Shown: piece after piece, positions 16,037 through 23,723 of the stretch | Layout: every line of letters starts with the position of its first letter | Position numbering within the stretch: position 1 is the stretch's first letter | Assembly: GCF_014651055.1 (NCBI RefSeq) | Contig: NZ_BMWD01000013.1 | Coordinates: 140,974 to 204,973, forward strand | Origin: Streptomyces fructofermentans | GTDB taxonomy: Bacteria; Actinomycetota; Actinomycetes; Streptomycetales; Streptomycetaceae | DNA: 64,000 bases | Direction of reading: 5' to 3' | The notes under the pieces: model-generated | What the model was told of the DNA's origin: nothing | Seen by the model: the letters and a program-made list of their open reading frames with translations, nothing else | The model's database searches: none | Position numbers and translations under genes: made by a program

Positions 16037-16066
16037 CCACACTTGCGGCCGAATGCCGCGGTGTGG
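16037..16066 (+). promoter_or_regulatory. hairpin in the leader of a small membrane protein gene
   Basis: CCACAC and GCGGC pair with GCCGC and GTGTGG around a CGAAT loop, separated by a small TT/G internal bulge. The structure ends 22 nt before the start at 16088. It may be the terminator of the preceding gene (72 nt behind its stop) or a regulatory leader element. Confidence 0.5.
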
Positions 16067-16087
16067 ACGTGGCGGAGGAGGTTGACG

Positions 16088-16282
16088 ATGGCGATTTCCA
16101 TCAGCGTGGTGGTACTGCTCCTGATCCTGGCGGTGGTCTTCGTGCGCAACGGCGCGCTGAAGCTCTCCCACGCCGCCGTATGCGTCCTGCTCGGCTTCTA
16201 CCTCGCGAGCACCAGCATGGCCCCGACCATCCACGACGGGCTCACCGCGACGGCCGACATCGTCAGCAACCTCAGGCCCTGA
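16088..16282 (+). CDS. small two-helix membrane protein, conserved in streptomycetes
   Basis: A 64-residue protein with two hydrophobic segments, about 5-21 (SVVVLLLILAVVFVRNG) and 30-48 (AVCVLLGFYLASTSMAP), separated by a short ALKLSH turn. It ends in a soluble IHDGLTATADIVSNL tail. The ATG at 16088 has a near-ideal GGAGGAGG site. I recognise it as a widespread but unnamed actinomycete protein and cannot give a function. It may be a subunit or regulator of a membrane complex, but no neighbour suggests which one. The upstream hairpin and downstream terminator isolate it as its own transcription unit. Confidence 0.8.
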   Translation: MAISISVVVLLLILAVVFVRNGALKLSHAAVCVLLGFYLASTSMAPTIHDGLTATADIVSNLRP

Positions 16283-16286
16283 CCCC

Positions 16287-16325
16287 GTGCACCGGCCCGG
16301 ACCAGCCGCACCCGGGCCGGTACAC
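16287..16325. terminator. bidirectional terminator between convergent genes
   Basis: 14-nt arms (16287-16300 and 16312-16325) pair with one mismatch around an 11-nt loop. It lies between the stop of the small membrane gene and the stop of the opposing phosphodiester glycosidase gene. Confidence 0.8.
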
Positions 16326-16330
16326 GCGGG

Positions 16331-17629
16331 TCAGCCCGCGGAGGACACGGAGGGCACGGAGGGCACGGACGACACGGCGGGCGCGGCGGGCGCGGAGAAC
16401 ACGCCGATGCCGTTGGGCACCGGACGCTCCACCCCGCCACTGGGATGGTTGCGCACCGTCGCGGAGGCCGACCCCGGCTCCCGGGCGACCAGAGTCGTCG
16501 AGCCGCCGCCGTCCAGACTGAACGCGTCGACCGAACCCAAACCGCGCATGGCGGAGGCGACTTCGGCGATCGTGAGCCCGCCACGGAACTCGGGCGCCCC
16601 GTCGAGCGCGAACAACAGCAGCCGGTTGCCGCCGTCCGTAACGCCCGCCGCCGTACGCACCGCCGACGTCTTGCCGTCGAGCCCCGCGAGCGGCTTCCCC
16701 GCCCGCAGCACCGGATACCCGCCCACGACGAAGCGGTACGGAACCCCGGACGAGGCCGCGACCAACTGGTGCCGCACGGTCACCCGCTCACCGACGGACA
16801 ACTTCCGCAACTCCTGCGCACCCGCCTCACGGCCCACCAGAACCGTGCTGCCCGACGTGATCGGCCCGCTGCCGGGCGCGTCCGCCGTCGAGGCGACCAC
16901 ACCGTCCCGGACCGTCACCTCGTGCGTGTCCGCACTGCAGGGCGCGGCCCGGTCGGTGTCCGTGCCACAGGTCGCGCGCACCCGCGAGACACTGCCCCAG
17001 TCCGACGTGAACGCGCCGACGGACCCGACGGGCAACGCGTACTGGTTGAGCCCCCCGAGCGGAAGCCGAGTCGCCGCCGTCTCCACCGAACCGTCCAGCG
17101 CCAGACTGTCCAGGCGGGCCTTCCCGTCGGTCCCCACCCCGAGCACGTCCCGCGTACTCGTACCCGGCGGCAGAGCGGGACCGAAACGCTGCCCGTCCGG
17201 CACCGCCGCCTTCAGCGTGCGCCCGCCCGCGATCGCCGGGCCGACGGGCGCACCCGTCGCCGCCACCCCGGGATGCTGGGTCTCGGTGATGTTGAAGAAG
17301 TCGCCGTTGACACCCGCCACCGCACCCTGGGCACCGGCCAGCCGCGACACCGTGGCCCGCGCCGCCACCGCCCCCGGATGCAGCAGATCCACGCGCACCG
17401 ATGGATCGCTCAGATCCACACTGACCACATGCGCGTGCGCCACACCAGCCGCGGCCGGGATGTCGAACTCCGTGTACCGCACCCCGGGTGCGATCCGGTG
17501 ATACCCCGTCACCGATCCGTCCGGTGACGCGTCGGCCGGTGCCGCCCCGGCGAGGGCGGCACCGGCCAGCGCGCTCCAAGCGGCGAAGACGGTCCATGCG
17601 GTTCTGAGTCGTCCGGTGCGTCGTCCCAC
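16331..17629 (-). CDS. secreted phosphodiester glycosidase (NAGPA/DUF2233 domain) protein
   Basis: A 432-residue exported protein with a signal peptide of about 33 residues (WTVFAAWSALAGAALAGAAPADA). The NAGPA domain begins near GYHRIAPGVRYTEFDIPAA and contains AQGAVAGVNGDFFN and, near the end, VDAFSLDGGGSTTLVAREPG, the two most conserved segments of the family. That family removes sugar-phosphodiester caps or acts on cell-wall glycopolymers. The C-terminus is a Ser/Pro/Val repeat tail (SVPSVPSVSSAG). I chose GTG 17629; an upstream TTG at 17659 is possible. The gene faces the small membrane gene across a bidirectional terminator. Its upstream neighbour is DUF779. Confidence 0.85.
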   Translation of the reverse strand: MGRRTGRLRTAWTVFAAWSALAGAALAGAAPADASPDGSVTGYHRIAPGVRYTEFDIPAAAGVAHAHVVSVDLSDPSVRVDLLHPGAVAARATVSRLAGAQGAVAGVNGDFFNITETQHPGVAATGAPVGPAIAGGRTLKAAVPDGQRFGPALPPGTSTRDVLGVGTDGKARLDSLALDGSVETAATRLPLGGLNQYALPVGSVGAFTSDWGSVSRVRATCGTDTDRAAPCSADTHEVTVRDGVVASTADAPGSGPITSGSTVLVGREAGAQELRKLSVGERVTVRHQLVAASSGVPYRFVVGGYPVLRAGKPLAGLDGKTSAVRTAAGVTDGGNRLLLFALDGAPEFRGGLTIAEVASAMRGLGSVDAFSLDGGGSTTLVAREPGSASATVRNHPSGGVERPVPNGIGVFSAPAAPAVSSVPSVPSVSSAG

Positions 17630-17710
17630 GCTGCCCTGCTCTCTCCGCTGTCTCCTCAAATGGCTCAGGACACGGGGGAGTTCACCACAAGGCGGCGGAC
17701 GGGAGGGCCA

Positions 17711-18070
17711 CTACGTGCCGACGAGGCGCGAACGCGTCAGGAAACGCACCCCTTCGGGTGCCTCCAGGGAGAAGCCACTGCCCCGGCCCGCCACCACGTC
17801 GATGATCAGCCGGGTGTGGCTCCACACCTCGTACTGGCTCTTCGACATCCAGAACTCCACCGGCTCCGCCACCCCCTCCACGACCAGCGAGGCGAGCATG
17901 ACGTCCGAACCGCCTGTCCGGAACTCGCCCGCCGGATAGCACATCGGCGCACTGCCGTCGCAGCAGCCGCCGGACTGATGGAACATCAGCGGGCCGTGCG
18001 TGCCGCGCAGCCGGAGCAGCAGCTCGGCGGCCGCGGGCGTCAACTCGACACGCGGGGCGGAAGAGGTCAC
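17711..18070 (-). CDS. DUF779 family protein
   Basis: A 119-residue cytosolic protein of a family habitually encoded beside aldehyde dehydrogenases, as here. Its conserved core MFHQSGGCCDGSAPMCYPAGEF has three cysteines and a histidine that could bind a metal or be redox active. The WSHTRLIIDVVAGRGSGFSLE segment closes the fold. It starts at a GTG (18070) with GAGGAG 9 nt upstream. The role is not established; inference from context is a partner or maturation factor of the aldehyde dehydrogenase at 18275-19798. The 204-nt gap to that gene is filled by G-rich repeats on the + strand. Confidence 0.85.
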   Translation of the reverse strand: MTSSAPRVELTPAAAELLLRLRGTHGPLMFHQSGGCCDGSAPMCYPAGEFRTGGSDVMLASLVVEGVAEPVEFWMSKSQYEVWSHTRLIIDVVAGRGSGFSLEAPEGVRFLTRSRLVGT

Positions 18071-18093
18071 CGTGCATCACTCCTCGTCGCTCT

Positions 18094-18175
18094 GGGGCAG
18101 GGGGCAGGGGCAGGGGGCAGGTGGAGAGTGCGGGGGCGGAGGGCGGAGGGCAGGGGGTAGAGGGTGGGGGCGGCG
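18094..18175. repeat. G-run repeat with G-quadruplex potential
   Basis: On the + strand, 18094-18119 has four runs of 4-5 G separated by CA dinucleotides, followed by further GGG runs to 18175. The sequence lies between the aldehyde dehydrogenase and DUF779 genes, so the transcript of those minus-strand genes would be C-rich here and the non-transcribed strand G-rich. Confidence 0.75.
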
Positions 18176-18274
18176 GCCGTGCCCGGACCGACCGAATGCA
18201 CGTGACATACCCACGGTGGGCGCCGGAAGCGGCCTCCGGCCGGGACGCGCGCCCCGGCCGGACACCCGTTACCG

Positions 18275-19798
18275 CTAGAAGAAGCCCAGCTTCTTCGGCG
18301 AGTACGACACCAGAAGGTTCTTCGTCTGCTGGTAGTGCTCCAGCATCATCTTGTGCGTCTCACGGCCGATACCGGACTGCTTGTAGCCGCCGAACGCGGC
18401 ATGCGCCGGATACGCGTGATAGCAGTTCGTCCAGACCCGGCCCGCCTGGATCGCCCGGCCGGCCCGGTACGCCGTGTTCATGTCGCGCGTCCACACCCCC
18501 GCGCCGAGCCCGTACAGCGTGTCGTTCGCGAGCTTCATCGCGTCGTCGAAGTCGGCGAACGACGTGACCGACACCACCGGACCGAAGATCTCCTCCTGGA
18601 AGATCCGCATCCGGTTGTCTCCCTCGAAGATCGTCGGCTGCACGTAGTAGCCGCCCGCCAGCTCACCGTCGTACTCGATACGGTGACCGCCCGTCAGAAC
18701 CTTGGCGCCCTCCTGCTGGCCGATGTCCAGATACGACAGGATCTTCTCCAACTGGTCGTTGGACGCCTGCGCGCCGATCATCGTGTCCGTGTCCAGCGGA
18801 TGCCCCGGCTTGATCAACTCGGTACGCTCGACCGCCGCCTCGATGAACTCGCTGTAGTGACCCTGCTGGACGAGCGCCCGCGAAGGACACGTACACACCT
18901 CACCCTGATTCAGGGCGAACATCGTGAACCCTTCCAGAGCCTTGTCCCGGAAGTCGTCGTCCCGCGACCACACGTCGTCGAAGAAGATGTTCGGCGACTT
19001 GCCACCCAGCTCCAGCGTCACCGGCTTGATGTTCTCGGCGGCGTACTGCATGATCAACCGCCCCGTCGTGGTCTCGCCCGTGAACGCGACCTTGGCCACC
19101 CGAGGACTGGACGCGAGAGGCTTGCCCGCCTCCACACCGAAGCCGTTCACGATGTTCAGCACACCCGGCGGCAAGAGGTCCGAGACCAGGCTCAACCAGT
19201 AGTGGATGGACGCCGGGGTCTGCTCCGCGGGCTTCAGCACCACCGCGTTGCCCGCGGCGAGCGCGGGAGCCAGCTTCCACACCGCCATCAGAATCGGGAA
19301 GTTCCACGGGATGATCTGCGCGACGACACCCAGCGGCTCGTGGAAGTGGTACGCCACCGTGTCGTCGTCGACCTCGCCCAGCGATCCCTCCTGCGCGCGG
19401 ATCGCCCCCGCGAAGTAGCGGAAGTGATCGATGGCGAGCGGGATGTCCGCCGCCAGCGTCTCACGCACCGGCTTGCCGTTCTCCCAGCTCTCCGCGACCG
19501 CGAGCTTCTCCAGATTCGCCTCCATCCGGTCGGCGACCTTGAGGAGGATGTCGGAACGAGCGCCCACCGACGTACGGCCCCAGGCGGGAGCGGCCGCGTG
19601 CGCCGCGTCCAACGCGCGCTCCACGTCCTCCGCCGTACCTCGCGCCACCTCGGTGAACGGCTGCCCGTTCACCGGACTCGGGTTCTCGAAATACTGACCG
19701 CGGGCCGGAGGGACGTACTCGCCGCCGATGAAGTGGTCGTACCGCGCCTGGTAGGAGACGATCGCGCCCTCGGTGCCGGGCGCCGCGTAACGGGTCAT
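18275..19798 (-). CDS. NAD-dependent aldehyde dehydrogenase (ExaC/AldB-like)
   Basis: A 507-residue aldehyde dehydrogenase. It has IPWNFPILMAVWKLAPALAAGN, the glutamate of VTLELGGKSPNIFF, catalytic cysteine in LNQGEVCTCPSRALVQ, and EEIFGPVVSVTSF. The NQGEVCTCPSR form marks the acetaldehyde/aromatic aldehyde clade found with DUF779 and a GAF regulator. The probable role is detoxification of, or growth on, short aldehydes formed from alcohols. ATG 19798 has GGGAGG 7 nt upstream. Its upstream interval carries helically phased direct repeats and G-rich runs. The product probably acts with the downstream DUF779 protein. Length normal. Confidence 0.9.
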   Translation of the reverse strand: MTRYAAPGTEGAIVSYQARYDHFIGGEYVPPARGQYFENPSPVNGQPFTEVARGTAEDVERALDAAHAAAPAWGRTSVGARSDILLKVADRMEANLEKLAVAESWENGKPVRETLAADIPLAIDHFRYFAGAIRAQEGSLGEVDDDTVAYHFHEPLGVVAQIIPWNFPILMAVWKLAPALAAGNAVVLKPAEQTPASIHYWLSLVSDLLPPGVLNIVNGFGVEAGKPLASSPRVAKVAFTGETTTGRLIMQYAAENIKPVTLELGGKSPNIFFDDVWSRDDDFRDKALEGFTMFALNQGEVCTCPSRALVQQGHYSEFIEAAVERTELIKPGHPLDTDTMIGAQASNDQLEKILSYLDIGQQEGAKVLTGGHRIEYDGELAGGYYVQPTIFEGDNRMRIFQEEIFGPVVSVTSFADFDDAMKLANDTLYGLGAGVWTRDMNTAYRAGRAIQAGRVWTNCYHAYPAHAAFGGYKQSGIGRETHKMMLEHYQQTKNLLVSYSPKKLGFF

Positions 19799-19850
19799 GT
19801 GCTCTGCCTCCCGTGGAAGGACCGCCCGCCGTTGGACGGCTCTCGGCGCG

Positions 19851-19883
19851 AGAGTAGGGACGCGGACGTTGCAGGTACGTTGC
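19851..19883 (-). promoter_or_regulatory. aldehyde dehydrogenase promoter with 11-bp-phased direct repeats
   Basis: On the minus strand GCAACGT occurs twice (19883-19877 and 19872-19866), exactly one helical turn apart. The repeats lie across the position expected for the -35 box of a -10-like TACTCT (19856-19851). The poor -35 and phased repeats suggest an activator, most simply the GAF regulator encoded upstream. Confidence 0.5.
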
Positions 19884-20110
19884 GGGGAGGGTGTGGGGGC
19901 GCGGGCTGTGAGGGCGCGTGGTGTGGCGTGTGGGGTGGCGAGAGTGGGGGTGGTGGGGCGGAGGAGGGGGCGAGCTGGGGGAGTGGGGGTGCTTGGGGGC
20001 ATCCGGATTCGGTTGTCGTTCGTTCCCCCTGGGGGGGGGCCGCCCCCCGCCCCCTCCCACCCCTCCCGGCCCCGCCCCCCGACCCCGCTCCCGGCCTGGC
20101 CGTCACCCTG
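19884..20110. other. G-rich then C-rich gene-free interval
   Basis: No gene fits in 19799-20125. From 19884 to about 20000 the + strand has at least eight runs of four or more G. Around 20030-20100 it switches to long C-runs, including nine consecutive G at about 20031-20039. The interval separates the GAF regulator stop from the aldehyde dehydrogenase promoter. Confidence 0.65.
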
Positions 20111-20125
20111 GCCCTGGGCCCGTCG

Positions 20126-21394
20126 TCAGCGCGGCCTCCGGCCCGGGGGTACGGACTGCTCGGCCTCCAGACCTGCGAGGCGCGCCCGGACCGGGGCCGT
20201 CGGACGTACCGCCGCCAGTGCCTGCCACACGTCGAGGTCGTCCTCGCCCCATGGCGCCCGCGCCCAGTCCGCCAGCAGGTCGGGGTCCCGGCCTGATACG
20301 AGCGCGGCGCGCAGCCCGTCCGCGAGCCGGCGGCGCATCCGAACCACCGCCGGGGCCTGTGAACCCGGCAGCAGCGGACCTCCGTACGTCGACACCGCCG
20401 CCGTGACCGCGCCGACGGCCAGCTTCCGCTCGACGACCGCCGCGTCCGACTCGACCGGCGCCAGCAGCCGGTAGGGCCGTGAACCAAGCACCCCCGAACC
20501 GAGGAGGCGCCTAAGCCGGGCGAGTTCCGCACGCAGGGTCACCGGTGTCACCGACTCGTCCTCGTACAGCGCGCAGAGCAGCTCGTCGCCGGTCAGCCCT
20601 TCCGGGTGTGCGGCGAGCAGCACCAGGATCTCGCTGTGCCTGCGGCTCAGCCGCGTCGAGCGGCCTCCCGCCACGAGCAGCGCCTCGTCGCGGCCGAGCG
20701 CGGTGAGCGCGAACGCTTCCGCGCTCTCGGCAGCGGGGGCGAGCAGCGCCAACTGGGACTCGGCCGCCCGCGCCACGGCCTGCACGAACGCCAGGCTGTG
20801 CGGGTGCGCCAGTCCGTCCCCGCCTGTGATGTCGATCGCCCCGAGGAGCCGTCCGGTCCGCGGATCGTGCACGGGAGCCGCCGCGCAGGTCCACGGCTGG
20901 ACCTCACGTATGAAGTGCTCCGTCGCGAACACCTGCACCGGCCGGTCGAGCGCCACCGCCGTTCCCGGGGCGTTGGTGCCCACCGCCGACTCCGCCCATC
21001 GCGCGCCTGGTACGAAGTTCATGCCGTCGGCCCGGCGGCGAGCGGCGGCGTGGCCCTCGACCCACAGGAGCCTGCCCTGCGCGTCGCACACCGCCAGCAG
21101 GTGTTCGCCGTCCGCGGCGAACGTGCCCATCAGCTCACGGAACAGCGGCATCACCCGGGCCAGTGGGTGCTCCGCCCGGTAGGACCCGAGGTCCCCGTCG
21201 CTGAGTTCGACCCGGGCCGTGCCGTCCGGTCCCACTCCGGCCCGCGCCGAGCGCCGCCATGAGTCGGCCACCACGGACCGCACCGGACGCGACACCGTGC
21301 CCGCCTCCGTGAACGTCTCGTGGGCCCGGCGCAGCAGACGCATTCGCTCAAGGGGGTCGGCCCCCGGTTCGAGGGCAACCCATGGATCGGTCAA
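20126..21394 (-). CDS. GAF-domain transcriptional regulator (AcoR-like N-terminus, no sigma-54 domain)
   Basis: A 422-residue regulator. The N-terminal region VADSWRRSARAGVGPDG and the GAF-type domain (about 65-230, with MNFVPGARWAESAVGTNAPGTA and VQPWTCAAAPVHDPRTGRLLGAID) are those of the acetoin/aldehyde-responsive activators. The AAA+ sigma-54 domain is missing. Instead a winged-helix-like segment follows (about 245-300, LSRRHSEILVLLAAHPEGLTGDELLCALYEDE). It is the upstream neighbour of the aldehyde dehydrogenase and likely its activator. The start is a TTG (21394) directly behind GGGGAGG, with no better alternative. The C-terminal ~100 residues (DPDLLADWARAPWGEDDLDVW) recur in streptomycete members of the family. 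Confidence 0.85.
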   Translation of the reverse strand: MTDPWVALEPGADPLERMRLLRRAHETFTEAGTVSRPVRSVVADSWRRSARAGVGPDGTARVELSDGDLGSYRAEHPLARVMPLFRELMGTFAADGEHLLAVCDAQGRLLWVEGHAAARRRADGMNFVPGARWAESAVGTNAPGTAVALDRPVQVFATEHFIREVQPWTCAAAPVHDPRTGRLLGAIDITGGDGLAHPHSLAFVQAVARAAESQLALLAPAAESAEAFALTALGRDEALLVAGGRSTRLSRRHSEILVLLAAHPEGLTGDELLCALYEDESVTPVTLRAELARLRRLLGSGVLGSRPYRLLAPVESDAAVVERKLAVGAVTAAVSTYGGPLLPGSQAPAVVRMRRRLADGLRAALVSGRDPDLLADWARAPWGEDDLDVWQALAAVRPTAPVRARLAGLEAEQSVPPGRRPR

Positions 21395-21542
21395 GTCGGC
21401 CTCCCCGGACGTGATGCGGTTGGGGACATCGTCACGCCGCCGGCCGGCGTGGACAAGCGATCGGACGACCTCGTCCGCTCGGTGCCCGGGGCGCCCTCCC
21501 TCCTCCCTCCTTCTCGCGCCCCTTCTCTGTTCCCTGCGGGTG

Positions 21543-22154
21543 TCAGGCGGCGGCGACCAGCCTCATATAGCGGGTCCAGTTCCAATGGGGCCCTGGATCG
21601 GTGTGGTCGCTGCCCGGGACCTCGTAGTGGGCGAGGATGTGCGATCGGTCCCTCGGGACCCCGTACCTGTCGCAGATCGCCGCCGTGAGCCTGGCCGACT
21701 TTTCGTACAGGACGTCGGTGAAGTACGCGGGTCTGTCCACCCAGCCCTCGTGCTCGATTCCGATGCTGCGCGTGTTGTAGTCCCAGTTGCCCGCGTGCCA
21801 GGCGATGTCCCGCTCCCGCACCATCTGCGCGATATGGCCGTCGGACGACCGGACGACGTAGTGGGCGGACACCTGCTTCTTCGGGTTCTGGAAGATGCCC
21901 AGGGTGTTGGCGTAGGTCGCCTGGGTCACGTGGACGATCACGAAGTCGACGGGATGGCTCGTCGGGCGGTCGGCCACCGTGTAGTTGGAGGTGTGCGCGG
22001 GGGACCACTCGGACGGCGGGTAGTCGAATCCCTGGGGCTTCGCGCCCGCCCGGGTGCTGGGAAGCAGGGCCGTGGCCAGTGTGGCGAGGGCGGTGCTCTG
22101 CAGCAGGCGCCGCCTGCTGGGGAGGGCTTGGGGCAGGAGTTTCGCTCGGTCCAC
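21543..22154 (-). CDS. secreted N-acetylmuramoyl-L-alanine amidase (amidase_2)
   Basis: Cleaves the amide between muramic acid and L-alanine in peptidoglycan. The 203-residue product starts with a Tat-like signal (SRRRLLQSTALATLATALLP, ending near 35). The amidase_2 domain has the zinc/catalytic segments VDFVIVHVTQATY, AWHAGNWDYNTRSIGIEHEG and ILAHYEVPGSDHTDPGPHWNW. GTG 22154 was chosen for the GAGAGG site 8 nt upstream; an ATG at 22208 would add 18 residues without a site. It follows the acetamidase gene by 92 nt on the same strand and may be read from its transcript. The second strongest alternative is an autolysin of different bond specificity. Confidence 0.87.
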   Translation of the reverse strand: MDRAKLLPQALPSRRRLLQSTALATLATALLPSTRAGAKPQGFDYPPSEWSPAHTSNYTVADRPTSHPVDFVIVHVTQATYANTLGIFQNPKKQVSAHYVVRSSDGHIAQMVRERDIAWHAGNWDYNTRSIGIEHEGWVDRPAYFTDVLYEKSARLTAAICDRYGVPRDRSHILAHYEVPGSDHTDPGPHWNWTRYMRLVAAA

Positions 22155-22246
22155 GGGAGGTGCCTCTCGGCTCGGTGCGATGGTCGTTCTTGGGCCCAGT
22201 GGCGTCATCTTGGTGCGGGCGGGTGCGCTGTGCCGTCGTCGGCGGT

Positions 22247-23260
22247 TCAGAGGCCCAGTGCCGCTGCGGTCTCGCGCAAGCGGGCGTGCAGTCCCCGGTG
22301 CGTCTCCCGCTCGGGGAGCCACTCCTTCCGGAGCTTGGCCACGCATGTGTAATTGGCGTCGCAGACATTGGCCAATGGCGACTCGACGGCCTGCGTGGCG
22401 AACTGGTACGCGTCCAACTCGCTGAACCCGTAGTCGCGCACCAGCCACCGCACCAGGTCGAGTTGGGATATTCGGAACGCGTCCTCCAGGGGCCGTGCCG
22501 AGCCGGTCGAGATGATGTGGGTGTCGGACTCGATCCGTGGCCACGGTGTGGCGACTCCCTTGAGGAGTTCGACGATCACCACGGTGTTCATCGCGCACTC
22601 GACGGCGACTCCGCACGTCTCGCCCTCACCCTGCCGCGCGTGTCCGTCGCCGAGGCTCAGCAGGGCGCCGTCGACGTTCACGCCGAGATAGCAGGTGACG
22701 CCGGCGCGCATCTCGGGCGTGTCCATGTTCCCGCCGTGCGCGTCCGGTACCAGGGCGGAGCGCACTTCCAGATGGGCGGGCGCCACACCGACGGTTCCGT
22801 GCATCGGGTCCATGGGCAGTTCGATGCTGATGTCGCTGTCGCGTGCGCTGAACAGCGCGGTGCGGCGGACGCGGTCCAACTGCCAGATCCACACGGTCTC
22901 TGGCAGCGCCGGCTGAAGGGTGGCCGTGGACGGAGTGGAGGTGAGTGCGCCGAACAGCGGGACCGTCGTCGACGCGGCCCAGTCCCGTGCCGGTTCGATG
23001 GAGACGAAGTGCACCGCGACCGTGTCACCCGGCTCCGCTCCCTCCACATGGAAGGGTCCCGTCTGCGGGTTGAGGAACGGGAACTCACAGACCTCGGAGA
23101 CCAGGTCCTTCTCCGATCGGACCCGGCCGGCGAAGCAGTCCTCGGTGTAGAGGTCGAGGACCGTGCCCGGTGCGATGCGCGCCACGGGCGGCGCGCCGCC
23201 GAAGGTCCACGCGTACTCGCCCGGCTCGGGACGAACGGTCAGGATGCGCGGGTCGCTCAT
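22247..23260 (-). CDS. acetamidase/formamidase family protein
   Basis: Hydrolyses a short amide to ammonia and an acid. The 337-residue protein has the FmdA/AmdA pattern: VEGAEPGDTVAVHFVSIEP, MDPMHGTVGVAPA, AHGGNMDTPEMRAGVTCYLGVNVDGALLSLGDGHARQGEGE. The histidine and aspartates of HGGNMD and GDGHA are the metal/catalytic positions of the family. GGAGCC lies 8-10 nt before ATG 23260. Upstream lies a tandem-repeat interval and then the converging ROK regulator; downstream is an amidase. No transporter gene accompanies it, so the substrate is open. Confidence 0.87.
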   Translation of the reverse strand: MSDPRILTVRPEPGEYAWTFGGAPPVARIAPGTVLDLYTEDCFAGRVRSEKDLVSEVCEFPFLNPQTGPFHVEGAEPGDTVAVHFVSIEPARDWAASTTVPLFGALTSTPSTATLQPALPETVWIWQLDRVRRTALFSARDSDISIELPMDPMHGTVGVAPAHLEVRSALVPDAHGGNMDTPEMRAGVTCYLGVNVDGALLSLGDGHARQGEGETCGVAVECAMNTVVIVELLKGVATPWPRIESDTHIISTGSARPLEDAFRISQLDLVRWLVRDYGFSELDAYQFATQAVESPLANVCDANYTCVAKLRKEWLPERETHRGLHARLRETAAALGL

Positions 23261-23527
23261 CGTGCACGGCTCCGATCTGCCAAAGGCTGGGTGACGGATT
23301 CCTGTCCTGGAGAAGAGCGGGGTGGACTGAGAGAAGTGACGGTCGTCCCCCGGTTCCCCCGACTGTGCGCCGCCCTGTGGGTCTTGCGGCGGCGCCTCGT
23401 GTGAATCAAGGTACGACGCCTGCGGGTTGCGGAGGAGGGGGCCGCCTCGGTTGGTGGACAGCGGGCCGACTGTGGACAACTCGGCCACCCGCACGGGTGA
23501 TTGACTGCCCGAAGGGCGCGCGTCCCT

Positions 23528-23717
23528 GACCGGAACGGGCCTGCGCCGGGCCCGTACTCCCGCCCCGAACGGCTCCCGCTGGGCCGTACTCCCGCTCCGA
23601 AACGGCCAGCGCCAGGCCCATGCTCCGCCCCGAACGGCCTGCGCCGGGGCCCGTGCCCCCGCCCCGAACGGCCAGCGCCAGGCCCCCGCCCCGAAACGGC
23701 CGACGCCCGGACCCGTG
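23528..23717. repeat. degenerate 32-34-bp tandem array
   Basis: Five to six units of 32-34 nt, each containing CGCCCCGAACGG or a one-base variant (for example from 23553, 23585, 23619 and 23652), fill the interval between the acetamidase start and the ROK gene stop. The rest of 23261-23527 shows no gene. Because the period is close to a multiple of three, the array stays open in several frames, giving spurious ORFs. Confidence 0.75.
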
Positions 23718-23723
23718 GACGCC

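Noticed and set aside
20126..21394. GAF regulator as a sigma-54 activator
   Set aside because: The N-terminal half is AcoR-like, but no AAA+ GAFTGA domain is present, and no -24/-12 promoter was found.
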